A stretch of 64,000 nt of DNA from JAUVZL01 sp965603515. Lineage in GTDB: Bacteria; Hydrothermota; Tepidihabitantia; SM23-42. Shown piece by piece: positions 50,612 through 59,528 of the stretch. Below the pieces are notes generated by a model, which saw only the letters and a program-made list of their open reading frames with translations, made no database searches and was not told where the DNA came from. Every line of letters begins with the position of its first letter. Within the stretch, counting starts at the first letter, position 1. A program made the position numbers and the translations under genes. The stretch lies in contig CBFDDH010000001.1 in assembly GCA_965603515.1 (NCBI GenBank), positions 62,001-126,000 of the forward strand, written 5' to 3'.

Positions 50612-51079
50612 TCAGAACAGATCTGCAGCGATTGCACATATTTTCCCCAGCAACGCGTTGTCCTTATCAGTAAAAGGGGAAAGAGTATATGAATCAATAT
50701 CAAGCTCCCCGACAACCTGATCATTCTTCATTATAGGAAATACTATTTCGGACATCACCTTGACACTGCAGGACAAATAATTCGTTTCTTTTCTAATATC
50801 CTGAACCACAAATGGCTTTCTTATTACTGCAGCTTGTCCACAAATCCCTTCACCAAAAGCGATGCGGGTATGTTCAGTCGGTTCTCCGACAAAAGGTCCA
50901 AGAATGAGTTCCCTCTTTGATTGGTCAGCAATATAAAAGCCTACCCAATCATAATACGTTACATTATCTTTAAGCAAATTACACGTTGCCGCTAGTTTTT
51001 CATCACGACTGAGCTTGCTATCGACAATTTCCTGGACGTTATTGATAATCTGCACAATCTCTTCAGAATAGTCGGTCAT
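50612..51079 (-). CDS. GAF-domain protein, possible free methionine-(R)-sulphoxide reductase
   Basis: 155 residues, one GAF domain. 'YYDWVGFYIAD', 'LGPFVGEPTEHTRIAFGEGICGQA' (split: 'LILGPFVGEP', 'FGEGICGQAAV'), then 'YLSCSVKVMSEIVFPI' and 'VVGELDIDSY'. The two Cys in 'GICG' and 'YLSCS' match in position the Cys84/Cys118-type pair of fRMsr enzymes such as YebR, so it may repair free methionine sulphoxide. A pure ligand-binding role is the alternative. AAGGAG precedes the ATG. Confidence 0.75.
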   Translation of the reverse strand: MTDYSEEIVQIINNVQEIVDSKLSRDEKLAATCNLLKDNVTYYDWVGFYIADQSKRELILGPFVGEPTEHTRIAFGEGICGQAAVIRKPFVVQDIRKETNYLSCSVKVMSEIVFPIMKNDQVVGELDIDSYTLSPFTDKDNALLGKICAIAADLF

Positions 51080-51137
51080 TTTTCATTTCTCCTTCATTAT
51101 GATTTAATTTTGTTTTCTAAACAACTATCTAAAACGC

Positions 51138-51518
51138 CTACTTCCTTTTTTTCTTTTCCTTCGCCAAGTAATTCTCGAGTGCCTTATGCAGTGCATCAGC
51201 GCCAAGGTTTGAACAATGTAATTTCAGAGGTGGCAAACCTCCAAGTTCATCGACAACTGACTCATTAGTTATTTTCATCGCTTCCTCAACTGCTTTCCCT
51301 TTTGCCATCTCGCTCACGATACTAGAAACGGCAATCGCCGCACCACATCCAAAGGTCTTGAATCTTACATCTGTAATAATACCGTTCTTAACTCTAATAT
51401 AAAAGGTCATAACATCACCGCAGACAGGATTACCAACTTCACCGACACCGTCGGCATCCTTAATCTCACCCACGTTACGTGGCTTCATAAAATGGTCCAT
51501 CACTTTCTTACTGTACAT
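51138..51518 (-). CDS. IscU/NifU-type iron-sulphur scaffold protein
   Basis: 126 residues. Three scaffold cysteines: 'GNPVCGDVMTFYI', 'FKTFGCGAAIAVSSIV' and 'PLKLHCSNLGADALHKAL'. The aspartate after the first Cys (CGD) is present. It assembles [2Fe-2S]/[4Fe-4S] clusters, useful for the many iron-sulphur enzymes here, but no cysteine desulphurase gene is in the window. 'AGGAG' precedes the ATG; the upstream carrier gene ends 2 nt away. Confidence 0.93.
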   Translation of the reverse strand: MYSKKVMDHFMKPRNVGEIKDADGVGEVGNPVCGDVMTFYIRVKNGIITDVRFKTFGCGAAIAVSSIVSEMAKGKAVEEAMKITNESVVDELGGLPPLKLHCSNLGADALHKALENYLAKEKKKRK

Positions 51519-51520
51519 TA

Positions 51521-52018
51521 TTATTTCTCCTGCTCCAATTCCACTAATGGCTTAAGGGCTTCAACCTGATCACCTTCTTCATAGTTAATCCTTTTGACAA
51601 TACCATCCCGCGGCGCGCGCAATTCATTTTGCATCTTCATTGCTTCAACTATCGCGAGCGTGGTTCCTTCCTTGACATCATCGCCAACCGCTACCATAAC
51701 CTTCACTAGTAACCCAGGCATTAACGACTGCACACTATCACCCTTTTGAACCTGAGCACCAGCTCCTTTGAATACATTCCCTCTTTCCAAAACAAGCAAA
51801 TAATAATCTCCGTTAACTGCCAAATATATAATATCTCCAGCTTGTGCATAATAGATATTGTTAAGTTTTTTGTTAAGTTTGAAAGAGACTATATTATCAT
51901 ATCTCGAATAGTTAACGATATCATAGTCCTTTCTATCAATAGTAACCTGATAACCACCATCAGATTTCTTGATTTTCGCTGTATGGGTCTTATTTAGATG
52001 TTTGAATTTATATTCCAT
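51521..52018 (-). CDS. Biotin carboxyl carrier protein
   Basis: 165 residues. Residues about 1-85 are a beta-rich N-terminal region; a short linker leads to the biotinyl domain with 'IVEAMKMQNELRAPRDGIVKR', Lys of 'EAMKM' being the biotin site. It carries carboxyl groups between the biotin carboxylase (52163-53671) and a carboxyltransferase such as 55110-56717. No ribosome site is apparent. It is one gene upstream of iscU. Confidence 0.9.
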   Translation of the reverse strand: MEYKFKHLNKTHTAKIKKSDGGYQVTIDRKDYDIVNYSRYDNIVSFKLNKKLNNIYYAQAGDIIYLAVNGDYYLLVLERGNVFKGAGAQVQKGDSVQSLMPGLLVKVMVAVGDDVKEGTTLAIVEAMKMQNELRAPRDGIVKRINYEEGDQVEALKPLVELEQEK

Positions 52019-52162
52019 AAACGATTAAATCTCAAAACCCAAGTATCAAAAACCAAACAATACCTAAATTCCAATACCGAATTTTCTTTTTTATTTTTAA
52101 GTTTAGGATTTTGGTCATTATTAATTATTTGTAATTTGGGATTTGTAATTTGGAACTTGCCC
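52019..52162. repeat. AT-rich low-complexity spacer between accC and the carrier gene
   Basis: Carries repeated words of the type 'AATTTGGGATTTGTAATTTGG' (about 52130-52155), also seen in shorter form near 8923, 40491 and 56795. No gene. Confidence 0.5.
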
Positions 52163-53671
52163 CTAGTGTCCACATATTTCCCAATGACCCAATTCTTGCC
52201 ATGGAGTCGTCGTGTGGCGAACCTGCGCCGATTTGGCGAGGGTTTGAACAGCAACCACTGCGCTTCTTGTTATCTTTACCAAAGAAGCAGCAACTAAAGC
52301 CTCCGTTATCTTATCATGTTGAGGGATCAGAGCTTCCTCATTATCATCAATAAAATGCGTATCGTATTCGCCAGTTATGAACTTCTCTGTATCCACGATG
52401 CGTTTCAAAAAGCCGATATTGGTTTTAATACCGAGGATAATATAGTTTTCCAAGGCTTTGGACATACGGGCGATAGAGATTTCTCTTGTCTCAGCCAAGG
52501 TTATCAATTTAGAAAGTATCGGATCATAATGGGGCGGCACATCCCAGCCTTGATATATCCCTGAATCTACTCTGATACCTGGCCCACTCGGTTCAAGGAG
52601 AAACAGGATTTTGCCAGGCGACGGCATGAAGTTACTGTCCGGATCTTCAGCGTAAATACGTGATTCTATTGCATGCCCGCGCTGACTTATGTCTTTTTGC
52701 CGGAACTCCAATTCCCCTCCGGCAGCAATCAGGATTTGATGACGGACTATATCTACACCAGTAACCATCTCCGTAATAGGATGCTCAACTTGAACCCGCG
52801 CGTTCACTTCCAGAAAATAGAATTTCCTGTTATGGTCAACGAGAAACTCAACTGTACCAGCATTCGTATAATCAGCAGCTTCAATAACGCTTTTTGCCGC
52901 TTCACCCATTTTAGCACGCAGAACATTATCGAGGGCTGGCGAAGGTGTCTCCTCAACTATCTTTTGGTGACGACGTTGAATAGAACACTCGCGCTCGTAC
53001 AAATGCACAACATTACCATGAGTATCCCGAATAACTTGAAACTCAATATGCCGCGGGTTCTGGATATATTTCTCAAGGTAAACCGTAGCATCACCAAAGG
53101 CGCTCTGAGCCTCTCTCTGTCCAGCTGCAATACTGGCCTCAAGTTCCTTTTCACTACGAACAACTCTCATACCTTTACCGCCACCACCCATGGACGCCTT
53201 AACAATAACTGGGTAACCTACTTGATCCGCCATACTTCTATACGCAGCTAAATCTGCACTACTGGCTTCCATGCCCGGGATAATCGGCACATCAACCCGT
53301 TTTACTGTATTGCGCGATGCCACCTTATCACCGACAAGGATCATCGCCTTGGAACTTGGTCCGATAAAGACAATCCCAGCATCTTCACAGGCTTTCACAA
53401 ACAATGCATTTTCTGCCAAAAAACCATAACCTGGATGAATTGCTTGAGCACCGGTTCGACGTGCTTGCTCAATGATAGTCTTAATGTTCAAATAGCTCGT
53501 CTGAGGCGCCGGTTCGCCAATGCAGACCGCCTCATCCATATGCCAAAGGTGGCGTGAGCTGACATCAACCGTGGAATATACGCCGGTTGCTGCAATACCC
53601 ATTTCATGGCATGCGCGGGCGATGCGAATTGCAATCTCACCACGGTTGGCAATTAGTATTTTCTTAAACAT
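52163..53671 (-). CDS. accC: Biotin carboxylase
   Basis: 502 residues. ATP-grasp enzyme: 'KILIANRGEIAIRIARACHEMG' at the N-terminus, ATP loop 'ASMGGGGKGMRVVRSEKEL', 'RHIEFQVIRDTHGNVVHL', 'ECSIQRRHQKIVEETPSP', 'YFLEVNARVQVEHPITE' and 'YDPILSKLI'. It carboxylates the biotin of the carrier protein using ATP and bicarbonate. The C-terminus beyond about 450 is longer than the usual fold. Likely forms an acyl-CoA carboxylase (MCC-like) with the carrier and the beta subunit at 55110-56717, although acetyl-CoA carboxylase use is also possible. Confidence 0.95.
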   Translation of the reverse strand: MFKKILIANRGEIAIRIARACHEMGIAATGVYSTVDVSSRHLWHMDEAVCIGEPAPQTSYLNIKTIIEQARRTGAQAIHPGYGFLAENALFVKACEDAGIVFIGPSSKAMILVGDKVASRNTVKRVDVPIIPGMEASSADLAAYRSMADQVGYPVIVKASMGGGGKGMRVVRSEKELEASIAAGQREAQSAFGDATVYLEKYIQNPRHIEFQVIRDTHGNVVHLYERECSIQRRHQKIVEETPSPALDNVLRAKMGEAAKSVIEAADYTNAGTVEFLVDHNRKFYFLEVNARVQVEHPITEMVTGVDIVRHQILIAAGGELEFRQKDISQRGHAIESRIYAEDPDSNFMPSPGKILFLLEPSGPGIRVDSGIYQGWDVPPHYDPILSKLITLAETREISIARMSKALENYIILGIKTNIGFLKRIVDTEKFITGEYDTHFIDDNEEALIPQHDKITEALVAASLVKITRSAVVAVQTLAKSAQVRHTTTPWQELGHWEICGH

Positions 53672-53688
53672 AAATCAAGTTCTTGAAA

Positions 53689-53754
53689 CTTGTCCCGATT
53701 TATCATTGTTGATTATATAGTATAAGTAAATCGTGGATCCCGCATAGCGGGAGG
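53689..53754. repeat. Dispersed repeat family C, copy 2
   Basis: Shares 'CTTGTCCCGATTTATCATT', 'AATCGTGGATCCCGCA' and the palindrome 'TCCCGCATAGCGGGA' with 8951-9019. It lies between the LiuC-like and accC genes. Confidence 0.7.
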
Positions 53755-53784
53755 ATTTGGTTCTTGGGATTTGCGTTTTGGCAT

Positions 53785-54579
53785 CTATACTTTGTTCCAT
53801 TTCGGTTTTCTCTTGTCAAAAAATGCTGCCATCCCTTCCTGACCTTCATCAGAGATACGCAATCGCGCAATTACCTCAGCAGTATATTCTCTTGCCTTAT
53901 CAAAGGGCATCTGCGCAACATTGCGCAATAACTCCTTGCATTTAGTGATCGCCTCTGGACCACTGGATATTAATCTACTGACCAGTTCGTCAACATATTT
54001 ATCGATTTCTTTTAACTCAACGACCGCATTAACCAACCCGGAATTAAATGCCCTTTTGGCGGTCAACCTTTCACCGGTTAAAAAGAATTCACGACATTTA
54101 CCTTCACCGCATTTTTTCATTACGTAAGGTGAAATGCATGCCGGAATAAGACCTATTTTCACTTCGCTGAAACTGAACTTGGCTTGGTCTGCAGCAATGG
54201 CAATATCGCATACTGCAACAAACCCAGTGCCACCACCAATTGCGACACCGTTAACTTGAGCGATTGTCGGTTTTGGTGAAGTATAGATTTTATAAAACAT
54301 GTCAGCTAGTTTTAAAGACCCTTTCAGATTATCTTCATAAGAATAATCCTTGACCCGGCGCATCCAGTTCAGGTCAGCGCCCGCACAAAAAGACTTACCT
54401 TTACCAGTTAGAATGACCACCCGTACGTCGTTGTTCTCGGCGATACAGTCAAAAACCTCAATCAACTCCTTTATCATTATGTCATTGAAGGCGTTATGAA
54501 CATCCGGACGGTTGAAAGTCACCTTTGCTACTTTGTTTTCGATATCATACAAAAGTGTCTGCAGGTTTTCTCCTCGCAT
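53785..54579 (-). CDS. LiuC-type methylglutaconyl-CoA hydratase
   Basis: 264 residues, crotonase fold: 'SFCAGADLNWMRRV', 'GVAIGGGTGFVAVCDIAI', 'FSFSEVKIGLIPACISPYVM' and 'GECREFF'-like 'CREFFLTGERLTAKRAF'. The Glu of 'SEV' is kept, whereas the position corresponding to the first crotonase Glu is Gly, as in LiuC-type enzymes. 'LIPACISPYV' is characteristic of methylglutaconyl-CoA hydratases, which interconvert 3-methylglutaconyl-CoA and HMG-CoA. The MCC-type beta subunit and HMG-CoA synthase lie nearby. GGGGG precedes the ATG. Confidence 0.82.
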   Translation of the reverse strand: MRGENLQTLLYDIENKVAKVTFNRPDVHNAFNDIMIKELIEVFDCIAENNDVRVVILTGKGKSFCAGADLNWMRRVKDYSYEDNLKGSLKLADMFYKIYTSPKPTIAQVNGVAIGGGTGFVAVCDIAIAADQAKFSFSEVKIGLIPACISPYVMKKCGEGKCREFFLTGERLTAKRAFNSGLVNAVVELKEIDKYVDELVSRLISSGPEAITKCKELLRNVAQMPFDKAREYTAEVIARLRISDEGQEGMAAFFDKRKPKWNKV

Positions 54580-54657
54580 AAACTATATCCCCCTATTTCT
54601 TAATTACGAATTTCAAATCAGAAATGCCAAATTGAAGCATTGAGGCTTTGACATTTG

Positions 54658-54987
54658 TCATTGATTATCTTCTCCTAGGGTTTTTGTTCGAGTCGGCTCA
54701 ACGAGCAAAATCCAGGCAGGTTTTTTTGCACGCGAACGGTGCCGCGTCCCCTTTTCTACCAGAAAACCTTCATTCTCTCTGAGCTCGACTGCGCCTTCTT
54801 CTGTATCAATGAAAATCTTGCCTTTGAGTACTAAAAAGAATTCATCCTCATCGCGATGCGTATGCCAGTTGTAAACACCATGGATTTTTGCAATACGCAA
54901 AGCAGTATCATTAATATAGGCAATATCCTTAGGTTGCCACGGGTCTCTGACATCCTTAATAATATCCTTAAGTTTTATTTTTTTCAT
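54658..54987 (-). CDS. Small cupin protein
   Basis: 109 residues, a single cupin barrel with motif 1 'YNWHTHRDEDEFFLVLKGK' (His-His-Glu metal ligands) and motif 2 'ENEGFLVEKGTRHRSRA'. Function unknown; such proteins isomerise, bind or oxidise small acids. 'AAAAAGGGG' precedes the ATG. It sits between the carboxylase and LiuC-like genes, so a link to that pathway is possible. Confidence 0.82.
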   Translation of the reverse strand: MKKIKLKDIIKDVRDPWQPKDIAYINDTALRIAKIHGVYNWHTHRDEDEFFLVLKGKIFIDTEEGAVELRENEGFLVEKGTRHRSRAKKPAWILLVEPTRTKTLGEDNQ

Positions 54988-55005
54988 TGCACCCCTTTTT
55001 GCAGT

Positions 55006-55103
55006 AATGGTTATTGGGTTAGGGGTAAGATACTAGATTTCAAGCATCCATACCTATCTTCTATCTTTTTTTGTAGCATCCAAACCTAAACCCATCTTCT
55101 ATA
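55006..55103. repeat. Intercistronic repeat family A, double copy
   Basis: 'AATGGTTATTGGGTTAGGGG', 'ACTAGATTTCAAGCATCC', then a second right arm 'TAGCATCCAAACCTAAACCC' and 'ATCTTCTAT'. It fills the carboxylase-cupin gap. Confidence 0.72.
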
Positions 55104-55109
55104 TGTCGA

Positions 55110-56717
55110 TTACATTCGGAAAATTCCAAATTTGTGGTCAGGAATTGGCGCATTGAGTGCCATGGCAATGGCTAAACCAAGTAGCTGTCGTGTATCTAAA
55201 GGATCGATAATTCCATCATCCCACAATCGAGCAGTCGAGAAATAGGCACTTGATTCGTTCTCGTACTTAACCAAGATGGGGCTTCTTATTTCTTCTATCT
55301 CTTTAGGCATAGGCTCTTCACCCTTTTTCGTCAAAGCCCTCACTTTGATATCAGTCAAAACACTTGCAGCTTGTTCACCACCCATGACACAAATCCTCGC
55401 GGTTGGCCACATCCAGAGAAGTCGCGGATCATAAGCCCGTCCGCACATGCCATAGTTACCAGCGCCGTATGATCCACCTATTATGACCGTGAACTTGGGC
55501 ACCTGGGCGTTAGCTACCGCGTGCACCAATTTAGCACCGTCTTTCGCAATACCCTGATGCTCGTACGTCTTACCGACAATAAAACCCGTGATGTTCTGCA
55601 GGAAAAGCAATGGGATTTTCCTTACTGCGCACATCGTAATAAAATGTGCACCTTTTTGAGAAGATTCAGAAAACAAAACTCCGTTATTCGCAAGGATGCC
55701 GATCGGATAACCCATGATGCGGGCAAAACCGCAGACAATAGTTGGTCCGTACAATTCCTTGAATTCATGGAATTCACTAAGGTCAACCAGACGTGCAATA
55801 ATCTCTCTCATATCAAAGGTCTTCTTAGGATCCCTGGGGATAATCCCATACAGTTCTGATGGATCATATGCTGGCTCTTCTGGCTCTTTCCTTACAAGCG
55901 GGAATTTTGACAACACACCTAAATTCTCCACGATATTACGGGTGATTTCAATGGCGTGTTCGTCACTGAACGCATAGTGGTCAGCGACACCAGAGATACG
56001 ACAATGCACATCAGCACCACCTAAATCCTCTTCACTAACAACTTCACCAGTTGCCGCCTTGACCAAAGGAGGTCCGCCAATATAGATAGTACCCACTCCT
56101 TTAACAATGACCACCTCATCACTCATCGCCGGTTGATACGCACCACCGGCAGTACAGAACCCCATAACCACAGATATTTGAGGGATATTTTCAGCTGACA
56201 TTCGCGCCTGGTTAAAAAATATCCTGCCGAAATGGAAGCGGTCAGGAAATGTTCCGACCTGGAGCGGCAAAAATATACCTCCTGAATCAACAAGATATAT
56301 ACATGGCAGGCGATTTTCCATTGCAATCTCTTGCGCGCGAATATGCTTCTTTATGGTTTCCGGAATATATGTCCCACCTTTCACCGTTGCATCGTGGGCA
56401 ATGACCATAACTTCTCTGTTGTGGATAACGCCGATACCAGTAATAATTGCTGCTCCTGGATGACCATTATCATACATATCCCAAGCTGCCAACGGATTCA
56501 ATTCAAGAAAGGGCGTATCCGGATCAAGAAGAAGGCGTAGCCGCTCACGCACAAAGAACTTACCGCGGTCCTTATGCTTCTTATGCATATAATCAGGACC
56601 ACCCTTTTTCACCGATGCAAGGCGTTCCTTCAAAACCCTCACTGCTTCTTGCATAGCTGCTTTGTTCTCTTTGTATTCAGCGCTGTTTACGCTTACTTTT
56701 GATTCTATTTTAAACAT
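55110..56717 (-). CDS. Acyl-CoA carboxylase beta subunit, methylcrotonyl type
   Basis: 535 residues, carboxyltransferase fold with two crotonase-like halves: 'KHKDRGKFFVRERLRLLLD', 'PFLELNPLAAWDMYDNG', 'VDSGGIFLPLQVGTFPDR', 'FCTAGGAYQPAMSDEVV', and in the second half 'ANNGVLFSESSQKGAHF' and 'IGGSYGAGNYGMCGRAYDPR'. These patterns match MccB/LiuB (3-methylcrotonyl-CoA carboxylase) more than propionyl-CoA carboxylase. It would use the biotin carrier and AccC encoded downstream. AAGGAG precedes the ATG. Acting in reverse, such an enzyme could decarboxylate 3-methylglutaconyl-CoA, but this is inference. Confidence 0.88.
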   Translation of the reverse strand: MFKIESKVSVNSAEYKENKAAMQEAVRVLKERLASVKKGGPDYMHKKHKDRGKFFVRERLRLLLDPDTPFLELNPLAAWDMYDNGHPGAAIITGIGVIHNREVMVIAHDATVKGGTYIPETIKKHIRAQEIAMENRLPCIYLVDSGGIFLPLQVGTFPDRFHFGRIFFNQARMSAENIPQISVVMGFCTAGGAYQPAMSDEVVIVKGVGTIYIGGPPLVKAATGEVVSEEDLGGADVHCRISGVADHYAFSDEHAIEITRNIVENLGVLSKFPLVRKEPEEPAYDPSELYGIIPRDPKKTFDMREIIARLVDLSEFHEFKELYGPTIVCGFARIMGYPIGILANNGVLFSESSQKGAHFITMCAVRKIPLLFLQNITGFIVGKTYEHQGIAKDGAKLVHAVANAQVPKFTVIIGGSYGAGNYGMCGRAYDPRLLWMWPTARICVMGGEQAASVLTDIKVRALTKKGEEPMPKEIEEIRSPILVKYENESSAYFSTARLWDDGIIDPLDTRQLLGLAIAMALNAPIPDHKFGIFRM

Positions 56718-56820
56718 AATCTCCTTCTAAATCCTAAACACTATTATTTAAACTTGATTGTTGATTTATGAGTTTGAATCTTTGGGATTTGTTTGTCATT
56801 TGGTATTTGTAATTTGGATC

Positions 56821-57210
56821 TTATGCCAATACTGCCTTATAACCATAACAAATAATCCCGGTTTGTCCTTCTGTATACAACTTTCTAAAAACAAACTTCA
56901 CTTTCTTACCGATTTCAAGGTCCTTTGGCTCACAATCAACGACCTGAGTTGTAAGCCGGACACCGTTGTCTGATTCAACGATAGCGATCGCATAGGGAAC
57001 CTGCGTAGCAAAGTCTGCTGGTGCTACCCTGATCATTGTATAAGAAACAATTGTTCCAGTTTCTGACAACTTTGTTTTATCAAATCCTTTGGACCCGCAA
57101 GCCGCGCATACCAGGCGGGGAGGAAAAAACAATTTACCACATTTCTTACACTTGGCAGCTTCGAGCCGGTATCTCTGAGGCATCTCTCTGTGATATCTCG
57201 GTGATGGCAT
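56821..57210 (-). CDS. DUF35 zinc-ribbon/OB-fold protein of the thiolase-HMGS complex
   Basis: 129 residues from the ATG at 57210, with AGGAGG upstream; the longer reading frame starts upstream of this site. Zinc ribbon 'CKKCGKLFFPPRLVCAACG' (C-x2-C-x11-C-x2-C), then the OB fold ('GTIVSYTMIRVAPADFATQVPYAI'). In archaea a DUF35 protein bridges acetoacetyl-CoA thiolase and HMG-CoA synthase into one complex that channels the CoA intermediate. Here it directly follows the thiolase and HMG-CoA synthase genes, so the same role is likely. Confidence 0.88.
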   Translation of the reverse strand: MPSPRYHREMPQRYRLEAAKCKKCGKLFFPPRLVCAACGSKGFDKTKLSETGTIVSYTMIRVAPADFATQVPYAIAIVESDNGVRLTTQVVDCEPKDLEIGKKVKFVFRKLYTEGQTGIICYGYKAVLA

Positions 57211-57308
57211 GTAACCTCCTTTTAGAAACAAATACCTAAAAGTCCAAAAATCCAAAATACCTAAAGAAAAATACCAAACAAATCTTAGGCATTTAGGTGT
57301 TTAGTTAT

Positions 57309-58457
57309 TTATATTAGTTTGAATATATGTGTCACGGATGATGCTCCTGAACCACCCATATTCTGAGTCAATCCTATCTTTGCGTTCTTCACCTGACGCT
57401 TGCCAGCCTTGCCACGTAACTGTTCAACCACCTCAACAACTTGCGCAATACCAGTAGCACCAACCGGATGCCCCTTTGATTTCAAGCCGCCCGATGGGTT
57501 GACTGGAATCTTACCTTCCAAAGCGGTATTCCCCTGCTCTGTAAAAGGACCACCTGTGCCTTTTTCAGTAAAACCCAATTCCTCAATAATGCAGATCTCG
57601 GCGATCGAGAAACAATCATGGACCTCAGCCACATCAATCTCTGATGGCTTAACACCAGCCATCTTATAGGCAACCTCACCTGATACTTTAACCGCTTTCA
57701 AAGCAGTTATGTCTTCGCGACTGTGCAGGGCAAGTGTATCAGTGGCCGCACCTGAACCGAGTATCTTAACCAACGGTACTTTCAGCTGCTTGGCAAAATC
57801 AACTGATGTGAGAACAACGCATGCTGCGCCATCAGAAACCGGTGAACTGTCGAGCACCGTCAGCGGATCAGCAACCAATGTCGCATTCATGACTTGTTCA
57901 AGCGTGACTTCTCTTTGGAATTGGGCATTGGGATTCATCGCACCGTTATGGTGATTTTTTACTGATACTGCAGCCAACTGCTCCCTCGTTGTGCCGTAGC
58001 GATGCATATGGGCTCGAGCGATCAAAGCGTAAAGGCCAGGAAAAGTCACGCCTTGATACACCTCATATTCCTGATCGGCTGCCGTAGCAAGCGCGTAAGT
58101 AGCATCAGCGCCGTCATTCATCTTTTCAACACCACCGACCAAAACTACATCACTATGACCTGAAGAAATTTCAAAAAGACCGAGTCTCAACGCCATACCA
58201 CTTGAACAACACGCTGATTCAACACGCATCGCTGGTATCGGAGCCACGCCCAGATAATCCGCCATCAAAGCACTGATGTGTTCCTGACCAACAAAAAGTC
58301 CTGGGGTCATTGCACCAACATACATCGAATCAATATGATCCACACCTGCATCATCGATCGCCTTTAGGGCAGCTTCAACGAAGATGTCCCTCAGAGACTT
58401 TTCCCAGAGCTCACCAAATTTGGTCATTCCACAACCAATTACTGCAACTTCTCTCAT
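57309..58457 (-). CDS. Archaeal-type acetoacetyl-CoA thiolase
   Basis: 382 residues from the ATG at 58457 (AAGGAGG upstream); the longer frame into the HMG-CoA synthase gene is spurious. Nucleophile Cys83 in 'VESACCSSGMALRL', 'EVHDCFSIAEICIIEEL' and 'GGLKSKGHPVGATG'. It lacks the second Cys of classical thiolases. The family forms acetoacetyl-CoA from two acetyl-CoA, or cleaves it, in complex with HMG-CoA synthase and DUF35. It starts 10 nt after the HMG-CoA synthase stop. Confidence 0.88.
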   Translation of the reverse strand: MREVAVIGCGMTKFGELWEKSLRDIFVEAALKAIDDAGVDHIDSMYVGAMTPGLFVGQEHISALMADYLGVAPIPAMRVESACCSSGMALRLGLFEISSGHSDVVLVGGVEKMNDGADATYALATAADQEYEVYQGVTFPGLYALIARAHMHRYGTTREQLAAVSVKNHHNGAMNPNAQFQREVTLEQVMNATLVADPLTVLDSSPVSDGAACVVLTSVDFAKQLKVPLVKILGSGAATDTLALHSREDITALKAVKVSGEVAYKMAGVKPSEIDVAEVHDCFSIAEICIIEELGFTEKGTGGPFTEQGNTALEGKIPVNPSGGLKSKGHPVGATGIAQVVEVVEQLRGKAGKRQVKNAKIGLTQNMGGSGASSVTHIFKLI

Positions 58458-58467
58458 ACCAGCCTCC

Positions 58468-59514
58468 TTATTCGGACATTCTGATCTTACCCCGATACTT
58501 GGCGTACTGTCCATAATCAAGGTAGATACGATTGTTCTCAAGCATCTCTTTGAGCTTCGCAGCTTTATCGCGCACTTCATCAATTCGATCAGTCATCTTA
58601 AATATAAATGCATCGCTACCTGCACCTGAACCAAAAGAAACGAGCATTATCAACTCACCTGGTTTGGCAATATCGAGCGTCGCAGAAAACCCAGTGGGTG
58701 ACGAGCCTGAATAGGTATTACCCATTAATGGAACTATCCAACCCGCGTCAATCTGTTCCTTGGTAAATCCCAATCTCTTAGCCACGGCTAATGGAAATTT
58801 ACCATTTGGCATGTGGAAAATCGCGTGGGCAAAATCGCTGGGTTTATAGCCGCTTTTATCAAGAATTGCCTTTGCCGCACCCAACTCATGTTTGAAATAA
58901 GCAGGCTCGCCAGTGAATCGCCCACCATGAAGCGGATAAAACGCACCTTCTCGGCGCCAGAAATCAGGTGTATCTGTTGTATAAGAAAACGTATCCAGGA
59001 CCTCAGCAATAATGCCTTCTTTTCCGAAAATGAATGCCGAACCGCCGGCTGCGGCAGAAAATTCAAGGGCATCACCTGGTGCACCCTGCGAAGTGTCAGC
59101 ACCAATGGCGAGTGCATACTTTACAAGATCAGCCTTTACCAAACCATGGGCAACAAACATTGCTTCGGTGCCTGCCTTGCAGGCAAATTCATAATCCGCT
59201 ATATGGACATTCGGCACAACACCCAAAGCCTCAGCCACTACAGTACCAGATGGTTTCACGGCATAGGGATGTGATTCTGAACCGATGTACAATGCGCCGA
59301 TCTCAACCGGGTCAATATTAGCTCTTTTTAGCGCATTACGTGCAGCTTCCACTGATATGGTTATCGTATCCTCATCCATTCCAGGCACGGTCTTTTCCTT
59401 GAGCATCAGACCTCGTTTTACTGTCTCGGAATCTCTGCCCCACTGATGGGCAATTTTCTCAACCTTAATCCGATATCTTGGTAAATAAGAACCATAGCCA
59501 ACAACGCCAACCAT
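58468..59514 (-). CDS. Archaeal-type hydroxymethylglutaryl-CoA synthase
   Basis: 348 residues. 'VGYGSYLPRYRIKVEKIA' and 'EIGALYIGSESHPYAVKPS' (Glu80), nucleophile Cys112 in 'YEFACKAGTEAMFV', 'ADTSQGAPGDALEFSAAAGG' and the His block 'IFHMPNGKFPLAVAKRLG' identify the archaeal HMGS subgroup rather than the eukaryotic/Gram-positive MvaS. It condenses acetyl-CoA with acetoacetyl-CoA to HMG-CoA. First of the HMGS-thiolase-DUF35 triad, with GGAGG before the ATG and a family A repeat upstream. No HMG-CoA reductase or lyase gene is in the window. Confidence 0.93.
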   Translation of the reverse strand: MVGVVGYGSYLPRYRIKVEKIAHQWGRDSETVKRGLMLKEKTVPGMDEDTITISVEAARNALKRANIDPVEIGALYIGSESHPYAVKPSGTVVAEALGVVPNVHIADYEFACKAGTEAMFVAHGLVKADLVKYALAIGADTSQGAPGDALEFSAAAGGSAFIFGKEGIIAEVLDTFSYTTDTPDFWRREGAFYPLHGGRFTGEPAYFKHELGAAKAILDKSGYKPSDFAHAIFHMPNGKFPLAVAKRLGFTKEQIDAGWIVPLMGNTYSGSSPTGFSATLDIAKPGELIMLVSFGSGAGSDAFIFKMTDRIDEVRDKAAKLKEMLENNRIYLDYGQYAKYRGKIRMSE

Positions 59515-59528
59515 TAGACCTCCTCACC

